Source: Aulostomus chinensis (Eukaryota > Chordata > Actinopteri > Syngnathiformes > Aulostomidae). From it: DNA of 64,000 nt. The notes beneath the pieces are model-generated. The model had not been told where the DNA came from. It was given only the letters and a program-made list of their open reading frames with translations, and did no database searches. Every line of letters starts with the position of its first letter. Positions within the stretch are counted from its first letter, which is position 1. Of this stretch, positions 1 to 8,700 are shown in pieces. The translations under genes were made by a program, and so were the position numbers. Where the stretch lies: positions 5,178,501 through 5,242,500 of the forward strand of contig JBBMOA010000021.1 in NCBI GenBank assembly GCA_037954235.1, written 5' to 3'.

Positions 1-120
1 ATCAGGACTGTGTCTGACATTAAAGCTGTAATTATAGAACTCTCCTCAGTGTAACTACTCGTCTGTTGGATAGCCTCACAAATGTGCACAGGCCGCTGTC
101 CTGGGTTGCTTAGTGTGCAT

Positions 121-1153
121 TCAAGAGATGTTGAAAAATTTCCACTCAGTAATCCAGCCATTGATGCACCGTTGTAAAACAACGATGGCATCATGCTGTT
201 ACATGTCATGAAGAAAGAATTCTGTGTCTCTTCAGTGGCTATGAAGAAATGTAAGAGGGCGGAGCTAGTACTTTTCCCAATCTGTCATACCTCTTTTTTT
301 TTTTTTTACAACTTCCCTAGAATGAGGCAACTTTAACTTTTGCATTTCCTCGGACGGTGCACTCACGTTCAGTTTGACAGCCTCAGCCGACTGGAGAAGG
401 TAAGGTTTCTCCTTTATTTCTGCAGCGAATGAATGATTGATGTGAGAGCATAACAGGTGAGCAGGTGTGCCGCCCGTCATCACGGTGGATATTAACAGAT
501 ATCATCCCCCCACCTTTTTTCTTCTTTGGATTCTCGTGCAGAAAGTAGTAGCATATTCTGAGACATATTCTGGGACATTTGTAATGGCTGAAATAATGAG
601 GTAGACTACAATAAAGCGATAACAGCGTGCTCTGGAGCAGCGGGGATCACGGAGATGAGGGATGATGGACTAAAGCAGAGGCTCCCTGCCGATCAGCACA
701 CACACAAGTCTATAAACAGGCTTCTTTAAGTTTTAAACGCCGTACCGCCTTTGAAGCGATGCAGGGAAATTAACCTGACTGAAGGTGATGTTCGATTCCG
801 AACACCAGCATTAAAATATCACAATTCTTTTTTTGTGGTCACAACAGAAGAAAAGTTTCATGTCTAAATCCTGCGGCATGTTGCAGTTGGTTCGGTGCTC
901 AAAGGCAGTGCAGGTTGGGCAGATTCCGGCTGCAGAGGATGTTACGTAACTCCTGCTGTGACAGAGGTGTGCTAAGCGTGAAGGTAGCAGGGCGCCACAC
1001 CTTCACATGCCAGCCAGGATGTTCGACACGGTAATGCTGCGTGTTACAGCTCACCTCAGTGACGATCACGTGTGTTTTCAGCTTTTGTTTGCTGCGAAAA
1101 TCCAGTTGCACACTGACTGGGTTAAAGCTCTCGTGCATCACTTTTGTCTCCAT
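121..1153 (-). other. Coding-like blocks on the minus strand upstream of impa1 (possible divergent gene)
   Basis: Three minus-strand blocks look like exons, but I recognise no protein. (1) 1153-1055: ATG in a good context (A at -3, G at +4), 33 codons starting METKVMHESFNPVSV, ending GAG before GTGAGC. (2) 419-367: CTGCAG acceptor, 53 bases including KEKPYLLQSAEAVKLN, then a perfect GTGAGT donor. (3) 195-121: acceptor AACAG after a T-rich run, then HDAIVVLQRCINGWITEW and a TGA at 123-121. Blocks 2 and 3 join in phase; block 1 does not join block 2 directly, so an exon would be missing. Residue composition is protein-like, but each block is short enough to arise by chance. Confidence 0.22.
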
Positions 1154-1371
1154 CTTCTGGCAGTGACAGTTATTGCAAGCAGCTTCACCATTCGATTATT
1201 TATACAAATTCAAGTTAGCAGCTGACAGGAAGTAGCCAGCTTGGCTCGCGCCAGTCTCAGATGTCAGCGGCCTTTATTTGTCGTAAAAGTACTGCACTAT
1301 GGCTTCACTTCTTTACACGTCTTTGCTGTTTGGAGGAGTTGCTGCCTATTTACCAACTTTTTTTTTAACAG
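1154..1371. promoter_or_regulatory. Putative impa1 promoter / 5' UTR region
   Basis: Lies between the candidate divergent ATG at 1153 and the splice acceptor before impa1 exon 1. A TATA-like ATTTATA is at 1198-1204. No clear core promoter or transcription start can be fixed from sequence alone. Confidence 0.25.
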
Positions 1372-1387
1372 GCAAGAAGAAAGGAAG

Positions 1388-1450
1388 ATGGACGACCCAT
1401 GGCAGAAAGCGTACGACTTTGCCGTTGAAGTGGCAAGAAAAGCAGGGGCG
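1388..1450 (+). CDS. impa1: impa1 coding exon 1 (residues 1-21)
   Basis: Encodes the N-terminal helix, beginning MDDPWQKAYDFAVEVARKAG. The donor is GTACGT at 1451, phase 0. A T-rich tract ending in AACAG at 1367-1371 looks like a splice acceptor, so this exon probably starts at 1372 with 16 bases of 5' UTR and an untranslated first exon lies upstream; I could not place that exon. Confidence 0.9.
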
Positions 1451-4400
1451 GTACGTGTGAAACACTTCTGACAACCTCCAGATGTTTCTCGTTGAGTAGA
1501 AAATAAAAAAAGAGGCTAAAATGTTAACTGTGGCGTGTATAATCCTGAGGTATTAAACGTCAAAGCAGAATAAATATGCTAATTATATTTCCTGTGTTTA
1601 GGAAATTAGGAAGGCTGGCGAGAGCGAAATAAAGGTCCAGACGAAGAGCTCCACCGTAGACCTGGTCACTAAGACCGACGAGAGGGTGGAGAAAATTATC
1701 ATCGGAGCTCTGAAAAGTGAATTCGGAGCTCAGGCACACTGGTGAGACACACTCAGGTACACACGGACACGCGTCTTTGGAAAGACGCGGCGCCGCTCAT
1801 TTATATTCCTTATTTTGTGTTGCAGTTTCATCGGGGAGGAGTCGGTGGCAAAGGGCGAACCGTGCATCCTAACTGATAAACCCACGTGGATCATAGACCC
1901 CGTAGACGGAACCACAAACTTTGTGCACGGGTGAGAACCGTCTCATAATTGATGTTTTCTCTGTAACACTTTCTTAAAATCACTCACAGCACTGGAGCGT
2001 TGTCATTTCGCCCTTAAAGGACCAAGTAAATGAAGTTTTATTGCAGGCTGAATCAAATATTCAGAGTAGCTCTGCAGGCAATGATAGTATTGATCGTGAC
2101 TCAGTAATTCATTAGTTCTCAGAAGTTATTTATGGCTTTTAAATGAAACTTTCTGAGCTGTAGTGTTTTAGGGGAACAAAACGCTTCCCCGTCAGTGAGC
2201 GTTTGGAGGACAGGTGTTTCCAGGTTAGGGTCCATCTGTACTGCATCATTAATTTTGGTAAATGGACTGCCTTTATTGGGCACTGACCACTTTACAATGG
2301 GTTCACCTGAAGCTGGAGGTGCAGGCTGCCCAGCTGCTTCCATATTCATGCAGACATCAGGAGTATGTAGGAGTTCTGCTGATTTGCGGCTACGAACAGC
2401 CTCTGGAGGCAAAGGCCAAAATTCCAGTCGGCTGGTGTAGCCAGCAGATATGTGGGCCAAGACTTCCTCCTGCATTGGCCAGTTACAGTCGGATTAGCAA
2501 CTTGAGATGTGAAACTGGAGCCGAGAGATGGCACCTACAACTGAATTATGTCCGAATCAGCAATGCAGATATGCTAAAAAGCTAAACTGTCACCCAACAG
2601 TAGCAGGCAGTGTCCTGAGATTGCATTTCAGCCTCCATTTTGTTGTTGTTGTTTTGTTCTGCATGTGGACAGTTCACTTGCGCTGAACCAGAGCCAGCTG
2701 TGCTACTTGGACTACAAGCAGGAATCAGGACACTTCCTGCGCCTTGCCTACAGAACCTGCATTTGTATCTGTTTACAGAGATCAGGGGAACATTAATGAC
2801 GGATATGAGCCGCTCTTCCTCATCCTCAGCCACAGCTGTCTCACTTTCATCTGGCCACCAACAGAGCCGGATGAAAGCAGCTAATAACTGAATAGTTTTG
2901 GATAATTTTACAAAGTTACACCGTTTTTTTTTTTCTTCTTCTTTTTTTAACATCTTTTACTGCTGATTTACTGGCTGGCTGTGGTCCAGGCAGCAGCTTT
3001 AGAAAGAGAGACGTGTGCTATGCTAGCACAAGCAATGAACAGGAATTAGTCTGACATTTTGGTGAATGCTTTCATTTGCTCAATTTGATTCAGATCTCAT
3101 GTTTGACAGAAATAGCTACAGGCTAAGCTAATTGCTTATGGCGTTAGCAGGGTAGCTCTCGTTCACTTATCTTTACCAAACAAACTCCATTAACGGGTTT
3201 TACCAGCCTGACATTTATTCAACCCTAGCACAGAGCACGAGCTGCTTGTCCTTCTTGACTCCCTGCCACGTGTATTTTACCCTTCACGTACAGATAAAAA
3301 GGTGTCTGCAGAATGTAGGAAGGACCATCCATGTATATTTAGCTTAAAGCTAACGGCAACTGATGACTAACAACAACAAAACTGTCCAAAAACATCATTT
3401 TACAAACTCTCAGCAGCACATGCTTGATATTTTGGGGGGGAGTTTTGCTGTTGTTAGCCCTGAAGTAGCCATTAGCTTTAAGCTGAATGTACGTGGCTGG
3501 GTCCGTCATGTGCGTTCTGGATTTGTAAAGGAGTAATGCAGGACGGGAAAAAGCATCCTTGTGAGCTCAGCATAATATTTGTGAGGACTTTACAAGAAAA
3601 ATACACTCGAGGTATCACTTTAAGTCCTTGCGCCGAGCTTCATAACCGTGTTTGATCGTTTTGAAGTACGACAACTGAAACGGCCACACGGTGCTGCTAA
3701 CTGACCGTACGTGAACAACTATGGCCACTAGAGGTCATCTGTCAGACTTTGGGAATCCTGCACTGACGATGTCCAGTCATTGCTCTTTGAGGACAGTCTC
3801 TGACACTTCCTGCATGGATATAAAAGTGATCCAGCAATGGCAAGAAATCATAAATGTATTCCCCAAAATGTCAAACTGTTCCTTCAAAGATTTTATCAGC
3901 AGGAGAACCGAGTTAAAAGAAAGATAAAATTCCCCAGTTAACATTTTCTGATGAACTTTCGTATTCACAGATTCCCGTTTGTGGCAGTGTCAATTGCCTT
4001 CGCTGTCAAAAAGGAGGTATGTAAAAAAAAAAATCAAACAGTAATTTTGCATAGTTTCGCCACACTTTGTATGTGACAGCTTGAAAAATCGGGTGCTTTC
4101 AGTTGGAGTTTGGCGTGGTGTACAGCTGCCTGGAGGACAAAATGTACAAAGCCAGGAGGGGGAAGGGCGCTTTCTGTGACGATGAACAAATCCTGGTGTC
4201 TGACGTGAAAGGTAAGGCGGGCGATTGTGTGGTGTTTGTCACGCTTGGAATCATGAGCCGGAGTAACCGAGCGGGAATGCTGTCATCGCAGACATCAACA
4301 AGTCCATCATCATCTCTGAGCACGGAACCGACAGGTCCAAAGAAAAAGTGTCCAAGATCTTCTCCACCATGCAGAAGATCCTCTGCATCCCAGTGCACGG

Positions 4401-5652
4401 GTGAGCGTTGGTGCACGCCGTCGCTAACACGACACAGTTGTTCGGATGAAACTTAGAAGAATCCTTAACAACGTTTTCAAGTGCAAATTCTCCAAAAAAA
4501 AAAGGACATCTTCCTCCCCTCCTAAATATTCCAGAATGAAGAATGTGTCTGAGAAAAGACGTGTGTTCTGTCGGCTGACCTTGTGCCTATGGAGGTGACT
4601 CGGCTCAAATGAAACCATCGGACTGCTGATCTGCATTCAGTCAGAACTCATAGGCCTCTAACATTTAACTTCTTTTGAACTTTTAGCTGAGACAAGTTAG
4701 TGAATAATAATGACTTTCCATCATATCACCTCAAACTCTGATAGAAGACCGGGATTAAAAATAATATCTGCCTTCATATGATGTCGAAGGTGACGGTCCG
4801 CCGCTCCTAAAGGAACTCACCTTTTGGGAATATTTGATTTTTATTTATTTATTTTGTAGTAGACTGGTGCATGCTAACACTTCCTATACACTACCATTCA
4901 TTGTGCTAAGCTAACTAGCATTTAGCTAGTCTCTGAGTCCCCCAGGTCACCAGTGCAGCCCAGAGGAGAGAAGTCTTCTTTCTGGCTCTAAAGAGGTTGA
5001 CAGATACACACGTTTTTCAACGTTTTGCTTTATTTCAATGCATAAAAATACCAAGTCTTAGAAATACTCAGTGTGTGCTGTCTACCTGGTACACAGCTAA
5101 CCAGCGAGCCCGTTGACTAGACTGGCTCTGTAGTGTTTGCAGGGCTGTTGATATCAATCCCTCTCCAATCGTTCTGCCGTGACAGGCTTCGCGGGTCCGG
5201 GACAGCTGCCACCAACATGTGCCTGGTGGCGTCGGGGGCGGTGGAGGCCTTCTTTGAGATCGGTATCCACTGCTGGGACATTGCTGCTGGAGCAGTTATA
5301 GTCAAGGAAGCCGGAGGGATACTGCTGGATGTTGACGGTGCGTATGCTTTCAAATCTGATCAAAGAGACGCGGCTGACAACGCAGCATTAAGCTAAGTCT
5401 TACAAAGTGAGAAAAAAAAGGAATGAGAAGGCTCGTGGTGAATAGATAAAAGCAGGATTTGTTCTTTTGAAAACACTGACTGCAGGTGAAACACTCCTAA
5501 TAAAGGCTTTGTGTGGAAATTTAGGGGGCAAGTTCGATTTGATGTCTCGAAGGATGGTTTCTGCAAACAACGAGGTTATTGCTAATCGGATCATTCAGGA
5601 AATCGAAGTATTCCCGGTGGACAGGGACGACGCGCCGCCAAAGAAGCCTTGA
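1388..5652 (+). CDS. impa1: Inositol monophosphatase 1 (impa1-like), complete 8-exon gene
   Basis: Coding exons join(1388..1450, 1602..1741, 1826..1930, 3971..4016, 4103..4211, 4292..4400, 5186..5337, 5525..5652): 852 bases, 283 residues plus TGA. All seven introns are GT-AG and phases agree (0,2,2,0,1,2,1). The enzyme family is Mg2+-dependent and Li+-sensitive, hydrolysing inositol monophosphates to free myo-inositol in the cytosol, for phosphoinositide recycling and, in fish, osmolyte synthesis. Seen: GEES (Glu72), the first family signature WIIDPVDGTTNFVH (89-102, metal ligands Asp92 and Asp95) and the second, WDIAAGAVIVKEAGG (221-235, Asp222). These match human IMPA1 Glu70, Asp90, Asp93 and Asp220; human Ile92 is Val94. 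The sequence is closer to IMPA1 than IMPA2 as I remember them (EFGVVYS, GKGAFC, NMCLVA). Six residues longer than human IMPA1 (277), with a distinct PPKKP end. The ATG at 1388 gives the expected MxDPW start. Paralogue assignment within fish is less certain than the family. Confidence 0.95.
1602..1741 (+). CDS. impa1: impa1 coding exon 2 (residues 22-68)
   Basis: Encodes the segment with STVDLVTKTDERVE, the conserved family region ahead of the metal site. The acceptor is TTTAG at 1597-1601 and the donor GTGAGA at 1742. Codon 68 (Cys) is split with exon 3. Intron 2 is only 84 bases. Confidence 0.93.
1826..1930 (+). CDS. impa1: impa1 coding exon 3, active-site exon (residues 68-103)
   Basis: Carries FIGEES (Glu72) and WIIDPVDGTTNFVH, with metal-binding Asp92 and Asp95 and Thr97. 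The acceptor is TTGCAG at 1820-1825 and the donor GTGAGA at 1931; Gly103 is split. The following intron 3 (1931-3970, 2040 bases) is the longest in the gene. Confidence 0.95.
1931..3970 (+). other. impa1 intron 3 (2 kb)
   Basis: Intron with GT-AG ends. About 2255-2320 contains a stretch (TAAATGGACTGC... ACCAC..TTTACAAT) resembling a widespread fish interspersed repeat. About 3840-3890 holds a second short repeat-like block (CCCCAAAATGTCAAACTGTTCCTT). No exon of impa1 or another gene was recognised; apparent ORFs here have no recognisable product. Confidence 0.6.
3971..4016 (+). CDS. impa1: impa1 coding exon 4 (residues 103-118)
   Basis: A 46-base exon encoding FPFVAVSIAFAVKKE, a core strand of the sugar-phosphatase fold. 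The acceptor is TTCACAG at 3964-3970 and the donor GTATGT at 4017, phase 0. It is too short to detect by open-frame length; the match to the human protein and the phase fit decide it. Confidence 0.92.
4103..4211 (+). CDS. impa1: impa1 coding exon 5 (residues 119-155)
   Basis: Encodes LEFGVVYSCLEDKMYKARRG followed by KGAFCDDEQILVSDVK. The acceptor is TTTCAG at 4097-4102 and the donor GTAAGG at 4212, phase 1. Translation beyond the donor runs into the 80-base intron 5 and is not part of the protein. Confidence 0.94.
4292..4400 (+). CDS. impa1: impa1 coding exon 6 (residues 155-191)
   Basis: Starts after ATCGCAG (ends 4291) and encodes DINKSIIISEHGTDRSKEKV then SKIFSTMQKILCIPVHG. This is the family's most variable stretch, so identity is lower, but length, frame and the closing PVHG fit. 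The donor is GTGAGC at 4401, phase 2. Confidence 0.9.
4895..5010 (+). repeat. Short interspersed repeat copy, related to 27820-27935
   Basis: Shares ATTGTGCTAAGCTAACTAGC and, further on, a TCTGAG...AGTGCAGC...TCTTCTT.CTGGCTC pattern with 27820-27935. Such GCTAAGCTAACTAGC-type sequences are common old repeats in teleosts. It lies in impa1 intron 6. Confidence 0.4.
5186..5337 (+). CDS. impa1: impa1 coding exon 7, second signature (residues 191-242)
   Basis: Carries GTAATNMCLVASGAVEAFFE and GIHCWDIAAGAVIVKEAGG. Asp222 in CWD is the third metal ligand and catalytic site element. The acceptor is GACAG at 5181-5185 and the donor GTGCGT at 5338, phase 1. Placing the acceptor one base later would break the frame, so 5186 is fixed by phase. 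Confidence 0.94.
5525..5652 (+). CDS. impa1: impa1 coding exon 8 and stop (residues 242-283)
   Basis: Encodes GGKFDLMSRRMVSANNEVIA, then NRIIQEIEVFPVDRDDAPPKKP and a TGA at 5650-5652. The SRRxxxANN block matches the human end. The basic, proline-rich last six residues extend beyond the human C-terminus. The acceptor is ATTTAG at 5519-5524. Confidence 0.94.
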
Positions 5653-5734
5653 GAGGATCCTTGTTTTCAGCGAGCATCCAAACCCACAGCAGTACGAGAG
5701 GAAGACAAGAGCAACCGTTTCGGTATTTTATCTG

Positions 5735-5740
5735 AATAAA
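5735..5740 (+). terminator. Polyadenylation signal AATAAA of impa1
   Basis: A canonical AATAAA 83 bases after the stop codon, followed 20-40 bases on by a T/G-rich stretch. This implies a very short 3' UTR of about 100 bases. Other AATAAA motifs further downstream could serve longer forms. Confidence 0.7.
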
Positions 5741-5760
5741 ATGAATGAGCTTTAATCACT

Positions 5761-8700
5761 GCTGATTGTCTTGATTTGCACACCGGGTGAGGAAAGACGG
5801 GAAAAGACATCAATCCAGTTCATGTTTTTCACTGACCTTCAAGGATAGGCGCCATTTCCCCGTCCCCTCAAACATGTTAAAGTGGGAATTTTGCACGTAT
5901 TCATTCAAAGCATTTTTGGACAGGCGCCTTATATTCTTTGCACTCACGTCCGTGCACGTATGTATTTTGATCTCCTCGTATAAATGAGCTTTTCTGTACT
6001 TTTTTTTTTTTTTCTTGGTCATTTTGACTGTAATTTCTACTCTCCCTCACACGCTGAAAGGTGGCCTTTTCTGAGAGCGATGGTTATTTTGACAGGATTT
6101 CCAAACACTGAATGTATTTCTCCTCCCTTCTCATAGGAGCCTAATGTGCAATTATCTGATGGCAATGAAATTCTGCTGGGGTGATTACCCCTCATTAGAG
6201 CCTATGCTCGTCACTACTGACTGAGCTGAGTCAATGAAGTCACTCTGCCCTGTCAAATGTCATGTAATTTACCTCCAGTTAACAAGGGTGTCTTTTTTTT
6301 GGGGGGGGGGGGGGGGTTGCAAGGTTTGCGGGGGATTGGGGTGGAGGTTATTACTGCTGTTTACACAATTTATCACACTCCCTTTGACCACTAGAGGTCA
6401 GTAATACATCAGCAATTATACAAGAAGCTCCTGGTGAACTTGCAGTATTTTTGTGTGTGTCTAATTCTAATTATTATAAATGTGCATTGTTGCGTACTTT
6501 AGTGGAGATTGACAGCACGCTCTGAAGTCCCCTTTATGCTCTATCAACACCTCTTCTACTCTCATGATGAGAAACATTACCCCGCCCAAGGAATGAGGTC
6601 ATTTTTCATTTCTGGGCTCTTATACTTCATGCTGATCTGTAAATTAATTACTTGTCAGGGAAGTATTTGGCAGCGAGGACGGGGGGGGGGTGGGGGGTCT
6701 GGAAATCAGTCTCAAGTGACAGAGTGGAGCTGAGGGTGAAAACTAACAGCAGTCGAGGAGCGAACTGCAACAGCAACAAAACCAGCGGGAGCAACAAAGG
6801 CAGGTTGCCGGGTGGCGGCGGTGGGTGGGGAGACAGAACTGGTGCTGGTGGTCTTTCAAGCAAAAATAACTGCAGTTTCTTTGTGTAATTATCCGAGTAT
6901 ACATCTACCACCGCTATTGTGTGTGATGGTGATGTGTTATTGTATGTTTTTCTATTGAAATTCTTTGACAATAGTTCAGATCTGCACTCCTGCTATCAAA
7001 TGAGCAATGGCTCTTTAGTGTGGGAGAAAAGCTGGGAATCGTGTGTTGCAGGAGACCTTGGCGCATAGTAGTTGTAAACACGGCACATTTTAATATTTGC
7101 TTGCCTTTGCCTGCAGCAGCACATGTGCTGGAGTTTGCTTTGTAGGGCAAGACAGTAAATGCCAGAGAGGTCAGAGAACCAAGCAGAAGTTCATAAACGT
7201 CAACTTAGCATATTTGCTTGAGACTATTAGTATTTCCCTCATGTTCTACATGCTGTCTAGTTAATAAACCAGGGACTGTTACGCTGTTAATATCAACTGT
7301 CAGCTTTTAAAATAAAGAAAGAAAGACAGATGAATCTAAAAGATGTTTTCATGATTATTCAAAGGGGCGACTTGAGAGAATTGGCTAAATGTTGCTTTCA
7401 TTTATCCACCATGCTAGCATAGAGCCTCTTTTTTTTTTTTTTTTTTTTTTAATTAACCATTGTCAGGACAGTTATGGGTCGATCATTGCTTATCCAGAAA
7501 AAAAACCAACAACAACTAATCGCTGACTGCAAACGTTTTTAACACAGACGGAGTTCAGACAGCCAGTAAGCTCATTGCTACGCTTAGCTAGCTTTTTAGC
7601 AAGACATTGTCTGAAGAAAAGAGCCGCAGCAAAACCGTATACAGTCGCCATTTTCTAATGTTTTTCTAATTTATATCAGCTACACTGGACATCTGTTTCA
7701 TGCTGTCTGAACAAGGTCAGTGTGCCTGTTCTCTTTGCTAGTTAAATTTACAAATTGGCATTGCAAGAGAGAGAGGGTTAGCTAGTTAGCGTGCTAACTT
7801 CGGCAGATAGCCTTGCCGTGTAACGCAAAACACCTACGTTTCTTTGCACTCTGCTTATAATCATGTATATATTTGAAGCTAAAACCCCTAAATGCACCTT
7901 TAAATGGGTAGAAAGTTTTCTGCGTTTTTTGCTTGCTGTGGTCATTTCTCCTGCTAATGCTCTCCTCCTAATGAGACTCCTCTTTATGAGGTTGGGACAA
8001 AAATTCACAGTCATGATCTCTTTAATGTCTGTGTGTATTCTTGAAACATATAGGAGTTACAGCACATTGAGCATCTTATTAGTTCTCAGTCATGGAATAC
8101 GCTGTCCCCCCCTGCCTGACTCAAGTCATGGAGAAAGTGGTGCAGTGAGGAAATTACTTGAGACATGTATTTTGATAACTTTAGATAGCCTATTACAATT
8201 GATGGTTTTGTATCATATTAAATATATTTTTTGGGAGGGGGAGGATACAGTGAGGGTAGTAGATTGCTTGACCTTATGCCACAATAAGCTTTAACCTCAT
8301 TAAAAGGCTCAGAATTATGTCAGAAACAGTCTTTAGCAATGTTAAATGCACTGTGGTTGTCATTAAGAGTAAAAAAATAAGTGCAGAAACCTGCTAATCG
8401 GCCATCCATGCTCAGAAACCAACATCCAAATGGTCATAAATGTGATCACACCTTGCCCTTGGATCCGTTATTTGTAGCACAATGAGTTTCCAATGTCACA
8501 CTTAGACTAAAAAAGCAATTAAAGGCTAATGTCAGTCTTCACCTGACCCAAGAGACCCTCCACTCAAAACCAAGCAAAGGACTCAAAAATACATGTAAAT
8601 TTAAAGAAGAGTGAATAGAAACTAAACCTTGAACCAAAGATACGTTAAAAAAAATGTTTTTTTAAAAAAGGATCAAAAACCTGATGATTTTCAACAAAGA

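Noticed and set aside
4103..4456. Continuous 117-codon frame over impa1 exon 5 as one exon
   Set aside because: The family match stops at the donor at 4212 and resumes at 4292 in another frame; reading through would lose the conserved PVHG junction.
5133..5396. Extending impa1 exon 7 to an upstream ATG at 5133
   Set aside because: The sequence before 5186 is intron ending in GACAG; phase and family alignment require the exon to start at 5186.
6648..6971. Proline-rich minus ORF
   Set aside because: It is the complement of G-rich tracts, with no homologue recognised.
8221..8294. Host exons within the 7.8-8.3 kb ORF
   Set aside because: The 143-codon frame is hydrophobic by composition, lacks a domain and shows no splice structure I can defend.
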